From: Duganella sp. OV510
Lineage (GTDB): Bacteria; Pseudomonadota; Gammaproteobacteria; Burkholderiales; Burkholderiaceae_D
Length of the DNA stretch: 64,000 nucleotides
Assembly: GCF_900100205.1 (NCBI RefSeq)
Contig: NZ_FNEQ01000001.1
Span: forward strand, 868,001-932,000
Reading direction: 5' to 3'
The notes beneath the pieces are model-generated. The model ran no database searches, was not told the origin of the DNA, and saw only the letters and a list, made by a program, of their open reading frames with translations. Both the position numbers and the translations under genes were made by a program. Shown one piece after another: positions 16,215 to 24,870 of the stretch. Each line of letters starts with the position of its first letter. The first letter of the stretch is position 1.

Positions 16215-18677
16215 ATGTCGAAGCAACCCACTCCCCGCATCCTGGCGCGCGCCCTGCGCCTGGCGTTGAACGGCGCCGTGCTGGCATCGCCGCTGCTGAT
16301 CGCCGCGCAAGCACACGCCCAGGCAGCCGCCCCTGCCGCCCGCGACTACAAGATCCCATCCGGCCCGCTGAAGACCGTGCTGACGCGCTTCATCGGCGAG
16401 TCCGGCATCTTCCTGGCCGGCTCCACCGATCTGGCCGAAGGCAAGAACAGCCGTGGCCTGCACGGCAAGTACAACGTGCAGCAAGGCCTGGACACGCTGC
16501 TGGACGGCACTGGCCTGGAAGCCGTGCCAACCACCAGCGGCGCTTACATGCTGCGCGCGCTGCCGAAAGGCGAACAGACAATGGCAGCGGTGGTGGTCAC
16601 CGCCGCACGCGACAATATCAGCGAAGGCACCGGCTCGTACACGGCGCGCGCGCTGTCGATCGGGAAAATCAATGCCTCGCCACGCGAAACGCCGCACAGC
16701 CTGACCGTCATCACACGCCAGCAGATTGAAGACCAGGGCTTGTCCGACCTGAACGACGTGCTGCGCAGCACGCCCGGTATCGAAGTGTTCAACACCGACT
16801 CGGAACGCGTCAGCTACTACGCACGCGGCCAGGAAATCACCAACGTGCAGTTCGACGGCAACGCCGCCATCACGCCCGGCAGCGGCAATGGTTTCTACAT
16901 CCAGCCGGACATGGCCACCATGGACCATGCTGAAGTGCTGCGCGGCGCGGCTGGCCTGATGCGCGGCGCCGGCAGCCCGTCGGGCGCGGTCAACCTGGTG
17001 CGCAAGCGCCCGCTGGAGCAATTCGCGCTGTCCGGCGCCGCCACCGTCGGCCGCTGGGACACCTATCGCGGCGAAGTCGACGTCTCCAGCCCACTGAACG
17101 CGTCCGGCTCGGTGCGTGGCCGCGTGGTCGCGGTCAAGGACGATCGCCGCCACTTTCAGAAATCCCGCTACGCCGACAAAGGCGTGTTCTACGCCGTGGT
17201 GGAGGCGGACCTGAGCCCGACCACCAAACTGTTCGCCGGTGCCGAATACGCGCAACTGAAAACCAACGGCGCCTGGGGCAACCTGATGGCCAACATCGAC
17301 GGCAGCCCGATGGTGGTCCCACGCGATACCTATCTCGGCTCGGCAAAAAATCACTGGGACCGCGAGAACCAGCAGGTATTCGCCACGCTGGAACAAGACC
17401 TGGGCAGCGGCTGGAGCGCCAAGGCCAGCTTCGATTTCATCAAGATGAAGCGGCTGAACGGCGCCAACGGCTATGTGCAGACGCTGATCTCGCGCAACGC
17501 CAAGGACCCGAACAAGATCAACTACCAGATCAGCCGCTGCGGCGAAAAGGACTACACGGCGGAGCAAAGCAGCTGGGACCTGTATGCCAGCGGCCCCTTC
17601 TCCTTCCTCGGCCGCCAGCATGAACTGGTGATCGGCGCCAATGGCACCCGCGACTACGCGCAGCCTGTGGCCGGCTCCTGCAGCACCGTCAGCGGCCTGC
17701 CGTCGATGACCGGCCTCGATCCCTACACCTGGAACCCGTACACCATCCCCATGCCGGAAGGCGCGCCGTTCACCGGCAAGTACGTCAAGAACCTGACCGA
17801 GCAGCAAGGCGCCTACGCCACCGTGCGCTTCAGCGTGACCGATCCGCTGACCGTGATCCTGGGCGCGCGCATGAGCTGGTGGGACTACAAGCCGGACGCC
17901 GTCGCCAACGCCTACAGCGTCGACGCCGAGTTCACGCCCTACGTGGCCGCGCTGTTCACGCTCAACGACAACCTGACCGCCTACGCCAGCTACGCCGACG
18001 TGTTCACGCCGCAGCGCGCGTTTGGCGTCGGCGGCACGCCGCTGAAGCCGATCACCGGCCGTAACATCGAGCTGGGCATCAAGGGCGAGTTCTACAACAA
18101 GCGCCTGAACGCCAGCATGGCAATCTTCCAGCTGGACCAGAACGGCAAGGCGGTCGACGACCTGAGCAGCCCGAATCCCTGCCCGCCGGACTACACCAAC
18201 GGCTACTGCCAGGTCGCCGACGGCGAACAGCGCAGCCGTGGCTTCGAGGCCGAAGTATCGGGCCAGCCGGGCAAAAACTGGAACATCACCGCCGGCTACA
18301 CGCTGAACAACACCAAGTACGTGCGCGACACCGCCAGCAACACCGGCAAGGCGCTGCGCACCACCACGCCGAAACACCTGGTCCGCCTGTTCACCACCTA
18401 CACCCTGCCGGGTGAGCTGAACAAATGGCAGATCGGCGGCGGCCTGAATGTGCAAAGCGAGATCACCAGCCAGAGTGGTACGGCGTTCGCGCGCCAGGGC
18501 GGCTACACGCTGGCGTCCGGCTTTGTCGGCTACCGTTTCAGCAACAAGCTGAGCGCGCAACTCAACGTTACCAATCTGCTGGACAAGGTGTATTACGAGA
18601 AGATCCGCGAGTACGGCCCCGGCTACTACTACGGCGCCCCTCGCGGTGTGATGCTGACCGTGCGCGGCCAGTATTGA
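16215..18677 (+). CDS. FecA-like TonB-dependent siderophore receptor with signalling domain
   Basis: An 820-residue outer-membrane transducer. After a long signal peptide (to about residue 36) comes an STN signalling domain (about 44-105; YKIPSGPLKTVLTRFIG), then a plug (ETPHSLTVITRQQIEDQGL, QFDGNAA, EVLRGAAGLMRGAG) and a barrel ending MLTVRGQY with no terminal Phe or Trp. The STN domain would contact FecR in the periplasm when ligand binds. Plug wording and size fit ferric siderophore receptors of the FpvA/FoxA type; the ligand is unknown. It follows fecR by 93 bp. Signalling output is doubtful given the broken sigma gene. Confidence 0.9.
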   Translation: MSKQPTPRILARALRLALNGAVLASPLLIAAQAHAQAAAPAARDYKIPSGPLKTVLTRFIGESGIFLAGSTDLAEGKNSRGLHGKYNVQQGLDTLLDGTGLEAVPTTSGAYMLRALPKGEQTMAAVVVTAARDNISEGTGSYTARALSIGKINASPRETPHSLTVITRQQIEDQGLSDLNDVLRSTPGIEVFNTDSERVSYYARGQEITNVQFDGNAAITPGSGNGFYIQPDMATMDHAEVLRGAAGLMRGAGSPSGAVNLVRKRPLEQFALSGAATVGRWDTYRGEVDVSSPLNASGSVRGRVVAVKDDRRHFQKSRYADKGVFYAVVEADLSPTTKLFAGAEYAQLKTNGAWGNLMANIDGSPMVVPRDTYLGSAKNHWDRENQQVFATLEQDLGSGWSAKASFDFIKMKRLNGANGYVQTLISRNAKDPNKINYQISRCGEKDYTAEQSSWDLYASGPFSFLGRQHELVIGANGTRDYAQPVAGSCSTVSGLPSMTGLDPYTWNPYTIPMPEGAPFTGKYVKNLTEQQGAYATVRFSVTDPLTVILGARMSWWDYKPDAVANAYSVDAEFTPYVAALFTLNDNLTAYASYADVFTPQRAFGVGGTPLKPITGRNIELGIKGEFYNKRLNASMAIFQLDQNGKAVDDLSSPNPCPPDYTNGYCQVADGEQRSRGFEAEVSGQPGKNWNITAGYTLNNTKYVRDTASNTGKALRTTTPKHLVRLFTTYTLPGELNKWQIGGGLNVQSEITSQSGTAFARQGGYTLASGFVGYRFSNKLSAQLNVTNLLDKVYYEKIREYGPGYYYGAPRGVMLTVRGQY

Positions 18678-18683
18678 GATGAC

Positions 18684-18703
18684 GGTGCGCCGCCCGGCGC
18701 ACC
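18684..18703. terminator. Hairpin between convergent fecA-like and GH2 genes
   Basis: GGTGCGCC (18684-18691), loop GCCC, GGCGCACC (18696-18703): a perfect 8-bp GC-rich stem just past the receptor stop and just before the end of the minus-strand glycosidase. No long U-tract follows on either strand, so termination efficiency is uncertain. Confidence 0.55.
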
Positions 18704-18710
18704 TGATTGC

Positions 18711-21425
18711 TTAACGCGTGCTGCGGATGGTGATGACGGATTCCTTCAAGCCATCCGCCGTTACGCGGACCTTGATCGCGCCAGCCGTACCCGGCTTGGC
18801 GCGGACGATACCCAGCACCAGGCCGTTGAACGCGGCGCGCTCAGGCGACTGGAACGAGACAAAGCTGGTGGCATCGCCATTATCGGTGGCCACCAGTTCA
18901 CCCGGCCCCTCAACCGTGAAGCGCACCTTGTTGCTGGCGCGCGGCGCGGTCGCACCGTTCTTGTCGATGACGCGCACGGTGATGAAGGACAGGTCCTTGC
19001 CGTCGCCGGCGATGGTGGAACGGTCCGCCGTGGCGTCCAGCGCGGCCGGCGCATCGGTGGTTTTCACCGACGAGCGCGCCCATTCCTTGCCATCCTTGTA
19101 GGCCACCACGCTGATTTCGCCCGGCTCATACACCACGTAATCCCAACGCAGGCGATACGCATACTGCGCCTTCTTCAGCTTGCCTTGCGACTTGCCGTTG
19201 ACGAACAGCTCGGCCTCATCGCCGGAGGTGAACACGTGCACCGGCGTCACCTCGCCCACGCGTTCAGGCCAGGTCCAGTGCGGCAGGATGTGCAGCGTTT
19301 TCTCTTCCGGACGCCAGCGCGATTTGTAGATGTAGTAGCGGTCCTTCTTGAAACCGGCCAGGTCAAAGATGCCGGAGTACGAGCTGCGCGCGCCGTAATA
19401 TGGTGTCGGCTCGCCGATGTAATCAAAGCCGGTCCAGACGAATTCGCCGGCGGTGTACGGATGCATGTCCAGCGCGCGGAAGGCGCTGTCCGCCGAACTG
19501 CCGAAGTCGGCCGCGAACAGTTCATAGGCGCTGACCTGCATGGCTTTCGGATCGCCGCCGACGCCAGGACGCACAGCTGCACTGGTCACGCCCGGCACCG
19601 GGAACTGGTACTCGCCACGGCTGGACACCGCCGATGCGCTCTCGGTATGCAAGATCACCTTGTCCGGGAACTTTTCGCGGAACATCGGGAACTTGCCCGG
19701 CAGCGTGCGGATGCCCGTTCCCTGGTAGTTCAGGCTGATGACGTCCAGCGTGGTAGGCAGCGGCATGTCCGCCTGCGCCCAGTTCATGGCGTTGGTCAGT
19801 GGACGGGTCGGATCTTCCTCGTGCACGATGCCGGCCAGCTTGCGGCCGATGTCGGCGCCGGCTTCGCCGGTGTACTGTTCGCCCACCTCGTTACCCGCGC
19901 TCCACATGACGATCGATGGATGATTGCGGTCGCGGCGCAGCATCGAACGCAGGTCCTGCTCGTGCCAGTCGGGGAAGATCAGGTGGAAGTCGAGCGGGGT
20001 TTTCTTGCGCTCCCACGAATCGAACACCTCGTCCATGACCACCAGGCCCATGCGGTCGGTCAGATCCAGCAATTGCGGATCGGGAGGATTGTGGCTCATG
20101 CGGATGGCGTTGGTGCCCATCTCCTGCAGCAGTTCCAGCTGACGCTCGGCCGCACGCACGTTGAAAGCGCCACCCAGCGCGCCAAGGTCGTGGTGATTGT
20201 TCACGCCACGGATCGGGATGTGCTCGTCGTTGACGTACAGGCCGGCGTTCGGATCGAAACGCAGCGAGCGGATGCCGAATTTCGTTTCGTATTTATCGAC
20301 CACGCGGCCGGCGCTGCGCACGATGGTGACAGCCACGTAACGATTCGGCTTCTGCGTCGGCAACGGTCCCCACAGGCGCGGCTTGGCGATGGTGGCAGTC
20401 CCCTTGACCACCGTGCCGGCGCCCGGCGCAACCTGCGTGCGCGGCGTGATGACGCTTGCTACCGCCGCGCCGCTGATGGCGCCCTTGTCGTCCAGCGCGT
20501 ACAGCTGGGTGGTCAGTTCGGCGTCGGCTGGAACCTTGGCGTCATTGTCCAGCGTGACCTGCCAGGCCACTTCCGCCGATTCACGCGACACTTTCGGCGT
20601 GGTGATCTGCACGCCCCATAGCCCGATGTGCAGCGGCGCGGTCTTGGTGATCCAGACATTGCGGTACAGGCCGGCGCCCGGATACCAGCGCGCCGACTCG
20701 CCGGTGTTGTCGAGGCGAATGGCGATCTGGTTGTCGGCGCCAGCTTTCACATACGGCGTCAGATCGATGCGGAAGGAGTTGTAACCGTACGGCCAGCCGC
20801 CAGCCAATTGGCCGTTGACCCACACGCTGGAATAGGCCATGGCGCCGTCGATGTCGAGGAACAGCGATTTGCCCTGGTCGGCAGCTGGCAAGGTCAGCGT
20901 CTTGCGATACCAGGCCGGGCCCCAGGTTTTCAGGCGGCCCATGCCGCCGTATGGGCCGGTGGTCAGAAACGGGCCTTCAATGGCCCAGTCGTGCGGCAGC
21001 TGTACGCTGCGCCAGGCTTTGTCGTCAAAGCCGGCCTGGGCATATGGCGCTGCGAATGCCGGGCCGCTGGCCGGACGGGCGTAGCGTTTGGCCGGGTCCT
21101 TGATGAAGGCGTTACCAGTTGGCATGATCCACGGTTTCAGCAGCGCGGTATTACCGCGCGCGATGCGGGCAGCCTCTTCCGGCATGGCGTCGGCCACTTT
21201 GCCATCGGCCGATTTCAGCACTTCGGGGCGGATGTCGTACAGATAAGGGGCGGAATTGCCGTCCGGGTCGCCGAGGTGGAAACGCCAGTCATCGTTGAAC
21301 AGGATACGCTGGCGTGGCGCCAGATTGTCGGCCGCCGGCGCGGCCAGTACAGCAGGCGCTGCGACCGCGCCAAATACCGCCAGCATGACCATGGGCGCGC
21401 CCGGCCAGAAAGGCTGTGCTTTCAT
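18711..21425 (-). CDS. Glycoside hydrolase family 2 beta-galactosidase-like enzyme
   Basis: A 904-residue secreted enzyme with signal peptide (to about residue 29). Order: jelly-roll sugar-binding domain (to about 270; QLPHDWAIEGPF), Ig-like domain, TIM barrel with SAGNEVGEQ (Glu acid/base) and LHTESASAVSSRG (Glu nucleophile region), DUF4982-like domain and a C-terminal Ig-like domain. It would release terminal beta-galactosides or similar sugars in the periplasm or outside. The start is the ATG with GGAGG eight bases upstream; a TTG just before it is less likely. IclR lies upstream on the same strand. Confidence 0.87.
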   Translation of the reverse strand: MKAQPFWPGAPMVMLAVFGAVAAPAVLAAPAADNLAPRQRILFNDDWRFHLGDPDGNSAPYLYDIRPEVLKSADGKVADAMPEEAARIARGNTALLKPWIMPTGNAFIKDPAKRYARPASGPAFAAPYAQAGFDDKAWRSVQLPHDWAIEGPFLTTGPYGGMGRLKTWGPAWYRKTLTLPAADQGKSLFLDIDGAMAYSSVWVNGQLAGGWPYGYNSFRIDLTPYVKAGADNQIAIRLDNTGESARWYPGAGLYRNVWITKTAPLHIGLWGVQITTPKVSRESAEVAWQVTLDNDAKVPADAELTTQLYALDDKGAISGAAVASVITPRTQVAPGAGTVVKGTATIAKPRLWGPLPTQKPNRYVAVTIVRSAGRVVDKYETKFGIRSLRFDPNAGLYVNDEHIPIRGVNNHHDLGALGGAFNVRAAERQLELLQEMGTNAIRMSHNPPDPQLLDLTDRMGLVVMDEVFDSWERKKTPLDFHLIFPDWHEQDLRSMLRRDRNHPSIVMWSAGNEVGEQYTGEAGADIGRKLAGIVHEEDPTRPLTNAMNWAQADMPLPTTLDVISLNYQGTGIRTLPGKFPMFREKFPDKVILHTESASAVSSRGEYQFPVPGVTSAAVRPGVGGDPKAMQVSAYELFAADFGSSADSAFRALDMHPYTAGEFVWTGFDYIGEPTPYYGARSSYSGIFDLAGFKKDRYYIYKSRWRPEEKTLHILPHWTWPERVGEVTPVHVFTSGDEAELFVNGKSQGKLKKAQYAYRLRWDYVVYEPGEISVVAYKDGKEWARSSVKTTDAPAALDATADRSTIAGDGKDLSFITVRVIDKNGATAPRASNKVRFTVEGPGELVATDNGDATSFVSFQSPERAAFNGLVLGIVRAKPGTAGAIKVRVTADGLKESVITIRSTR

Positions 21426-21561
21426 CAAACTCCTCCGAAATAGTGATCAGGTGTCCAGTAAAAGTTGGGCAATTACACTTTCTTCGGTGTTTATGGTTGC
21501 GCAACCATTTATAACTATGCGGGAAGCGGCGGCAAAGGTCAACAGTAGAGTTGGGTGGATG

Positions 21562-22308
21562 TCAGGCTGCTTGCAGTTCCATCAGCCGCGCACGGCAGCG
21601 TTCGGCGCATGTCAGCAGCGCTTTCTCGACTTTTGCGCGCTGTTTGTCAAAGCGATGCGTGGGCATCACAACCGAGATGGACAGCAGCACATCGCGGTAC
21701 ACGCCCACCGGCAGGCCGATCGCGCTGCGGCCGAGGGCGTGCTCCTCCAGGTCGTAGGCAAATGCGCCGGCGCGGACGCCGTCCAGTTGCGCAAGCAGCT
21801 CGGCGATGCTGGCAACGGTGTGCGTGGTCAGCCGCTGCAAGGGCGTATTCGCGTATAGCGCGGCGACTTCGTCATTGGACAGGCAGGCCAGCAGCCCCTT
21901 GCCGCTGGCCATGGTGTAGGCCGGATAGATTGCCCCCACGGCCGGCACGGCGCGTTCGGACTGGTCTGACAGGAAACGGTCCATGAACAGCACTTCGCCG
22001 CCACTCAGCGTCGACAGGTCGATGGTTTCATGCGTCGCTTCGAACAGGCCGTACAGCGCGCCGCGCAATTCCTGCGAGATGCCGGAGCCGGGCAGCTCTC
22101 CGAGGCGGCGCAATCCCCATCCGGGCCGCACGCCCCCTGCCCCGGCCTGCACCAGATGCTCCATCTCCAGCGCATCGACAATGCGCTGCACGGTTGAGCG
22201 CGCCAGTCCGGTGGCGTTGGCCAGCTTGCCCAGGCTCAGACCGTCCGGCTGCGCACCGACCTCCCGCAAGATCGCAGCCGCTCTCGAAATAACTTGTATG
22301 CCTTCCAT
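21562..22308 (-). CDS. IclR family transcriptional regulator
   Basis: A 248-residue regulator: N-terminal winged helix (LGKLANATGLARSTVQRIVD, about residues 26-46) and an IclR effector-binding domain with MASGKGLLACL and a Cys/Arg-rich end. The start chosen is the ATG at 22308 with GGGAG 10 bp upstream, because the further-upstream start lies inside the operator repeats. Divergent from an MFS exporter across 75 bp that hold repeated sites, so it probably controls that gene and itself. The GH2 gene lies 136 bp downstream on the same strand. Confidence 0.87.
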   Translation of the reverse strand: MEGIQVISRAAAILREVGAQPDGLSLGKLANATGLARSTVQRIVDALEMEHLVQAGAGGVRPGWGLRRLGELPGSGISQELRGALYGLFEATHETIDLSTLSGGEVLFMDRFLSDQSERAVPAVGAIYPAYTMASGKGLLACLSNDEVAALYANTPLQRLTTHTVASIAELLAQLDGVRAGAFAYDLEEHALGRSAIGLPVGVYRDVLLSISVVMPTHRFDKQRAKVEKALLTCAERCRARLMELQAA

Positions 22309-22333
22309 CCACAGCTCCCATGCATCAGCAAAG

Positions 22334-22380
22334 TGTACCGCATCATGATACACTACTGTACCGCCTAACGATACAGTATC
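22334..22380. promoter_or_regulatory. Repeated operator-like sites between iclR and MFS genes
   Basis: Two 19-bp direct repeats, TGTACCGCATCATGATACA (22334-22352) and TGTACCGCCTAACGATACA (22357-22375), match at 15 of 19 positions. Each is bounded by the inverted ends TGTA/TACA, and they are spaced 23 bp apart. A palindrome GATACAGTATC follows at 22370-22380, directly before the MFS start. The spacing of about two helical turns fits cooperative IclR-family binding. Confidence 0.6.
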
Positions 22381-22383
22381 ATT

Positions 22384-23595
22384 ATGTCATATATTAAAAC
22401 CACGTCGCCGCTCTACATCGTCATGCTTGGCCTGCTGTCGGCCCTGCCGCCGCTGGCGATTGACCTTGGCTTGCCGGCAATACCCGCTTTGCAGGCCGGT
22501 TTCCACACCAGCATCGGCGAAGCCACGCGTACGCTTACCGTGTTCCTGCTTGGCTTTTCCGTCGGCCCCATCCTGTTCGGGCCGCTGTCGGACCGCTACG
22601 GCCGCAAGCCGGTGCTGATCGCTGGCCTGGCGCTGTTCTCGCTGGCCGCCATCGCCTGCGCCTATGCCGATCAGATCGGCACGCTGCTGTTGTTGCGGCT
22701 GGCGCAAGGCGTTGCCGCCGGCGCGGCTGCAGCCCTGCCGGCCGCCATCGTACGCGATGTCTTCAACGGCGAGGCGGCGCTGTCGCGCCAGTCGTATGTC
22801 GCGCTGGTCAACGCCGTCGCGCCGCTGGTGGCGCCGCTGCTGGGCGCTGGACTGCTGCACTTCGGCAGTTGGCGGCTGATTTACGCCAGCCTGGGCGCCA
22901 TCGGCTTCCTGCTGCTATTGCTGGGCGTCTTCGGCTACCAGGAAACCCGGCCGCAAGCTGGCAAGCAGCCTCAGCAGAACGCCCTGCGCAGCGCTATCTC
23001 GGCATATGGCCAGGTGTTGCACAGCCGCGCTTACCTGATCCACACCGCGCTGCTGGCCACCTCGTTCGGCACCATGTTCGCCTATATCACCGGCTCGTCG
23101 GCGGTGTTTATCGACATGCTGGGCGTATCGAACGGCGTCTATGGCGGACTGTTTGCGCTGACGGCGGCCGGCACCATCATCGGCGCGGCCGCCGGTGCGC
23201 GATTGGCGCGACGCTGGGGCGCCGACCGCCTGTTGAGCCTCGGCGTCGTCGCGTCCAGCGTCATCAGCATTGTGCTGCTGATCGTCGCGATGGCCGGCGC
23301 CGGCTCGATCGCGCTGGTCGCGGCCTGCGTTTTGCTGAGCAATATGTGCGCCGGCATCGTAATGCCGAACGCCACCCACCAGGCGCTGGCAACCGTCGGC
23401 CATGTCGCCGGCAGCGCCGCCGCCCTGCTGCGCTCGATGCAGATGCTGGCCGGCGCCACCGCCGGCGCGCTGGTCGGCCTGTTCGCCGGCAATCAGTTGA
23501 CGGTGATGGCGGCGGTCATGACGCTGTCCGCGCTGCTCGGCCTCGCCTGCCTGTTGGTGCGCCAGAAGCACCAGGCCATCCTTCAGCCGCTATGA
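22384..23595 (+). CDS. Bcr/CflA-type MFS drug efflux transporter
   Basis: A 403-residue major-facilitator protein with 12 predicted helices. It begins in DHA1/Bcr style (LPPLAIDLGLPAIPAL), carries the loop 2-3 signature GPLSDRYGRKPVL and an RLAQGVAAGAAAALPAAIVRD-type helix 4 region (motif at about residues 106-125). It would export drugs or small metabolites by proton antiport. No Shine-Dalgarno is visible before the ATG, which lies 4 bp after the operator palindrome, so the mRNA may be leaderless. Likely repressed by the divergent IclR protein. Confidence 0.87.
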   Translation: MSYIKTTSPLYIVMLGLLSALPPLAIDLGLPAIPALQAGFHTSIGEATRTLTVFLLGFSVGPILFGPLSDRYGRKPVLIAGLALFSLAAIACAYADQIGTLLLLRLAQGVAAGAAAALPAAIVRDVFNGEAALSRQSYVALVNAVAPLVAPLLGAGLLHFGSWRLIYASLGAIGFLLLLLGVFGYQETRPQAGKQPQQNALRSAISAYGQVLHSRAYLIHTALLATSFGTMFAYITGSSAVFIDMLGVSNGVYGGLFALTAAGTIIGAAAGARLARRWGADRLLSLGVVASSVISIVLLIVAMAGAGSIALVAACVLLSNMCAGIVMPNATHQALATVGHVAGSAAALLRSMQMLAGATAGALVGLFAGNQLTVMAAVMTLSALLGLACLLVRQKHQAILQPL

Positions 23596-23612
23596 CGGCG
23601 CCCTGGTAGGCC

Positions 23613-24362
23613 TTACGCCGTTTCGATTTTGATCAAGGCCCGCCGGCTGCCGCGCAGCAGGTAGACGCCGTACAGACACAAGGGCAACACCGCCAGCAAG
23701 GCGGCGTAAGGCAGCACCGAGCTTTCGCCGTCCGCCGAAGCGGAGAGCATGGATGTCACCAGTGCGAAATCCCACAATCCATGCACCACCACCATCGGCC
23801 AGATCGAGCGGGTGCGCAGGCGGATCGCCGCATAGCAAACACCCTGCAGGAAAGCGGCCGCCGATTGCCACAGCGCGCCACTGAAGTCCCCGGTCGCCAG
23901 GCCGTTCACCGTGTGCGCCAGGCCGAACAGCACCGAACACACCAGCACCGCCGGCCACACCGGCAGCTTGTCCAGCAAGCCTTGCAGCAGTATCGCGCGG
24001 AACATCAGCTCTTCCGACACCGCCACCAACGCGGTGTTGATGGCGACGATCAGCAGCACATTACGCGGCGGCCAGCCGCCGGCCCATGCCACCAGCAGCA
24101 TCAGCAATGAATACAACAACGGCGGCCAGACCAGCCAGGTCGATTTCAAGGGCTCAGGCGCCCCAAGTCCCAGCGTGCGGCGGTGAGAAGACAGCAGCAC
24201 CACCGCGACCGTCAATGCGGCAGCCAGCAACCACGGCAGGCCGATGCTGCCGCCAACCGACGCCGCCAGCGACTGTTGTGCCTCGCCGGCCCCCAGCCAG
24301 CGGCCACTGACCGTCAGCAGCAGCCAGGCCGCCAGGACGCAAAGAGCGCGCGCCAGCGTCAA
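23613..24362 (-). CDS. CPBP family intramembrane metalloprotease
   Basis: A 249-residue polytopic membrane protein with the three CPBP (Rce1-like/Abi) motifs: SEELMFRAILLQG with the double Glu and Arg, FGLAHTVNG, and HGLWDFALV. It is a predicted zinc protease of the inner membrane, a family that includes bacteriocin-immunity proteins. The start is read as TTG overlapping the upstream stop as TTGA; no ATG is found near, and the ribosome site is weak, so the start is uncertain. Co-transcribed with the lysozyme-inhibitor-like gene. Confidence 0.82.
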   Translation of the reverse strand: MTLARALCVLAAWLLLTVSGRWLGAGEAQQSLAASVGGSIGLPWLLAAALTVAVVLLSSHRRTLGLGAPEPLKSTWLVWPPLLYSLLMLLVAWAGGWPPRNVLLIVAINTALVAVSEELMFRAILLQGLLDKLPVWPAVLVCSVLFGLAHTVNGLATGDFSGALWQSAAAFLQGVCYAAIRLRTRSIWPMVVVHGLWDFALVTSMLSASADGESSVLPYAALLAVLPLCLYGVYLLRGSRRALIKIETA

Positions 24363-24769
24363 TCCTTCACCGCGATCTTCAAGGTAAAGTTGGCGCGCTC
24401 GTCGCGGCGCGCCGCATTGGCCATCAGGTAGACGCTGATCTTGTAGTCGCCGTCCTGCGCCACCTTGGCGCTATAACGGGCGCCGTCGCGCGCGCCGACA
24501 AACAGCGCGTCGCCTTCGCCCGGCCCGCTGACATTGAAATAATTGGAGCGCAGATTGGTTTTCAGCGTTACCGTCAGCGACTGCCCCTGGCGCAGGCGAA
24601 TCGTGTAATCCGCCGTATCGTGGCCGCGCAGCTTGCCGCGCATGGTCTTGGTTTGCGGTGCGCCACTCAGCTCCGTCATGTGACGCGCCAACTGGCCAGC
24701 CGCTTCGGCCGGAACGGAAGTCAGGACCAGCGCGCCGCACAGCGCAGCAATGGCCGGCAAAGCATTCAT
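24359..24769 (-). CDS. Secreted protein resembling inhibitors of g-type lysozyme (PliG)
   Basis: A 136-residue protein with signal peptide (MNALPAIAALCGALVLTSVP..EAA) and a single beta-rich domain. GHDTADYTIRLRQGQSLTV, NYFNVSGPGE, DGDYKISVYLMANAARR and a closing NFTLKIAV match from memory the pattern of PliG-type periplasmic inhibitors of goose-type lysozyme. It would protect the wall from predatory or host lysozyme. GGGAG lies 6 bp before the ATG. The stop overlaps the CPBP protease start, so both may serve envelope defence (inference). Confidence 0.68.
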   Translation of the reverse strand: MNALPAIAALCGALVLTSVPAEAAGQLARHMTELSGAPQTKTMRGKLRGHDTADYTIRLRQGQSLTVTLKTNLRSNYFNVSGPGEGDALFVGARDGARYSAKVAQDGDYKISVYLMANAARRDERANFTLKIAVKD

Positions 24770-24870
24770 ATCATCTCCCAGGCATCAGACTCTGAACCCA
24801 ACAATAGCACATACGACAATTTGCTGAGTTTAGCGGCTGCCAGCTCGATGTAACAATCGCCTCGCCGCCG

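Noticed and set aside
16188..18560. 790-codon open frame antisense to the fecA-like gene
   Set aside because: It is the mirror of a G+C-rich coding region; no domain, start site or codon character of its own, while the plus strand has clear receptor motifs.
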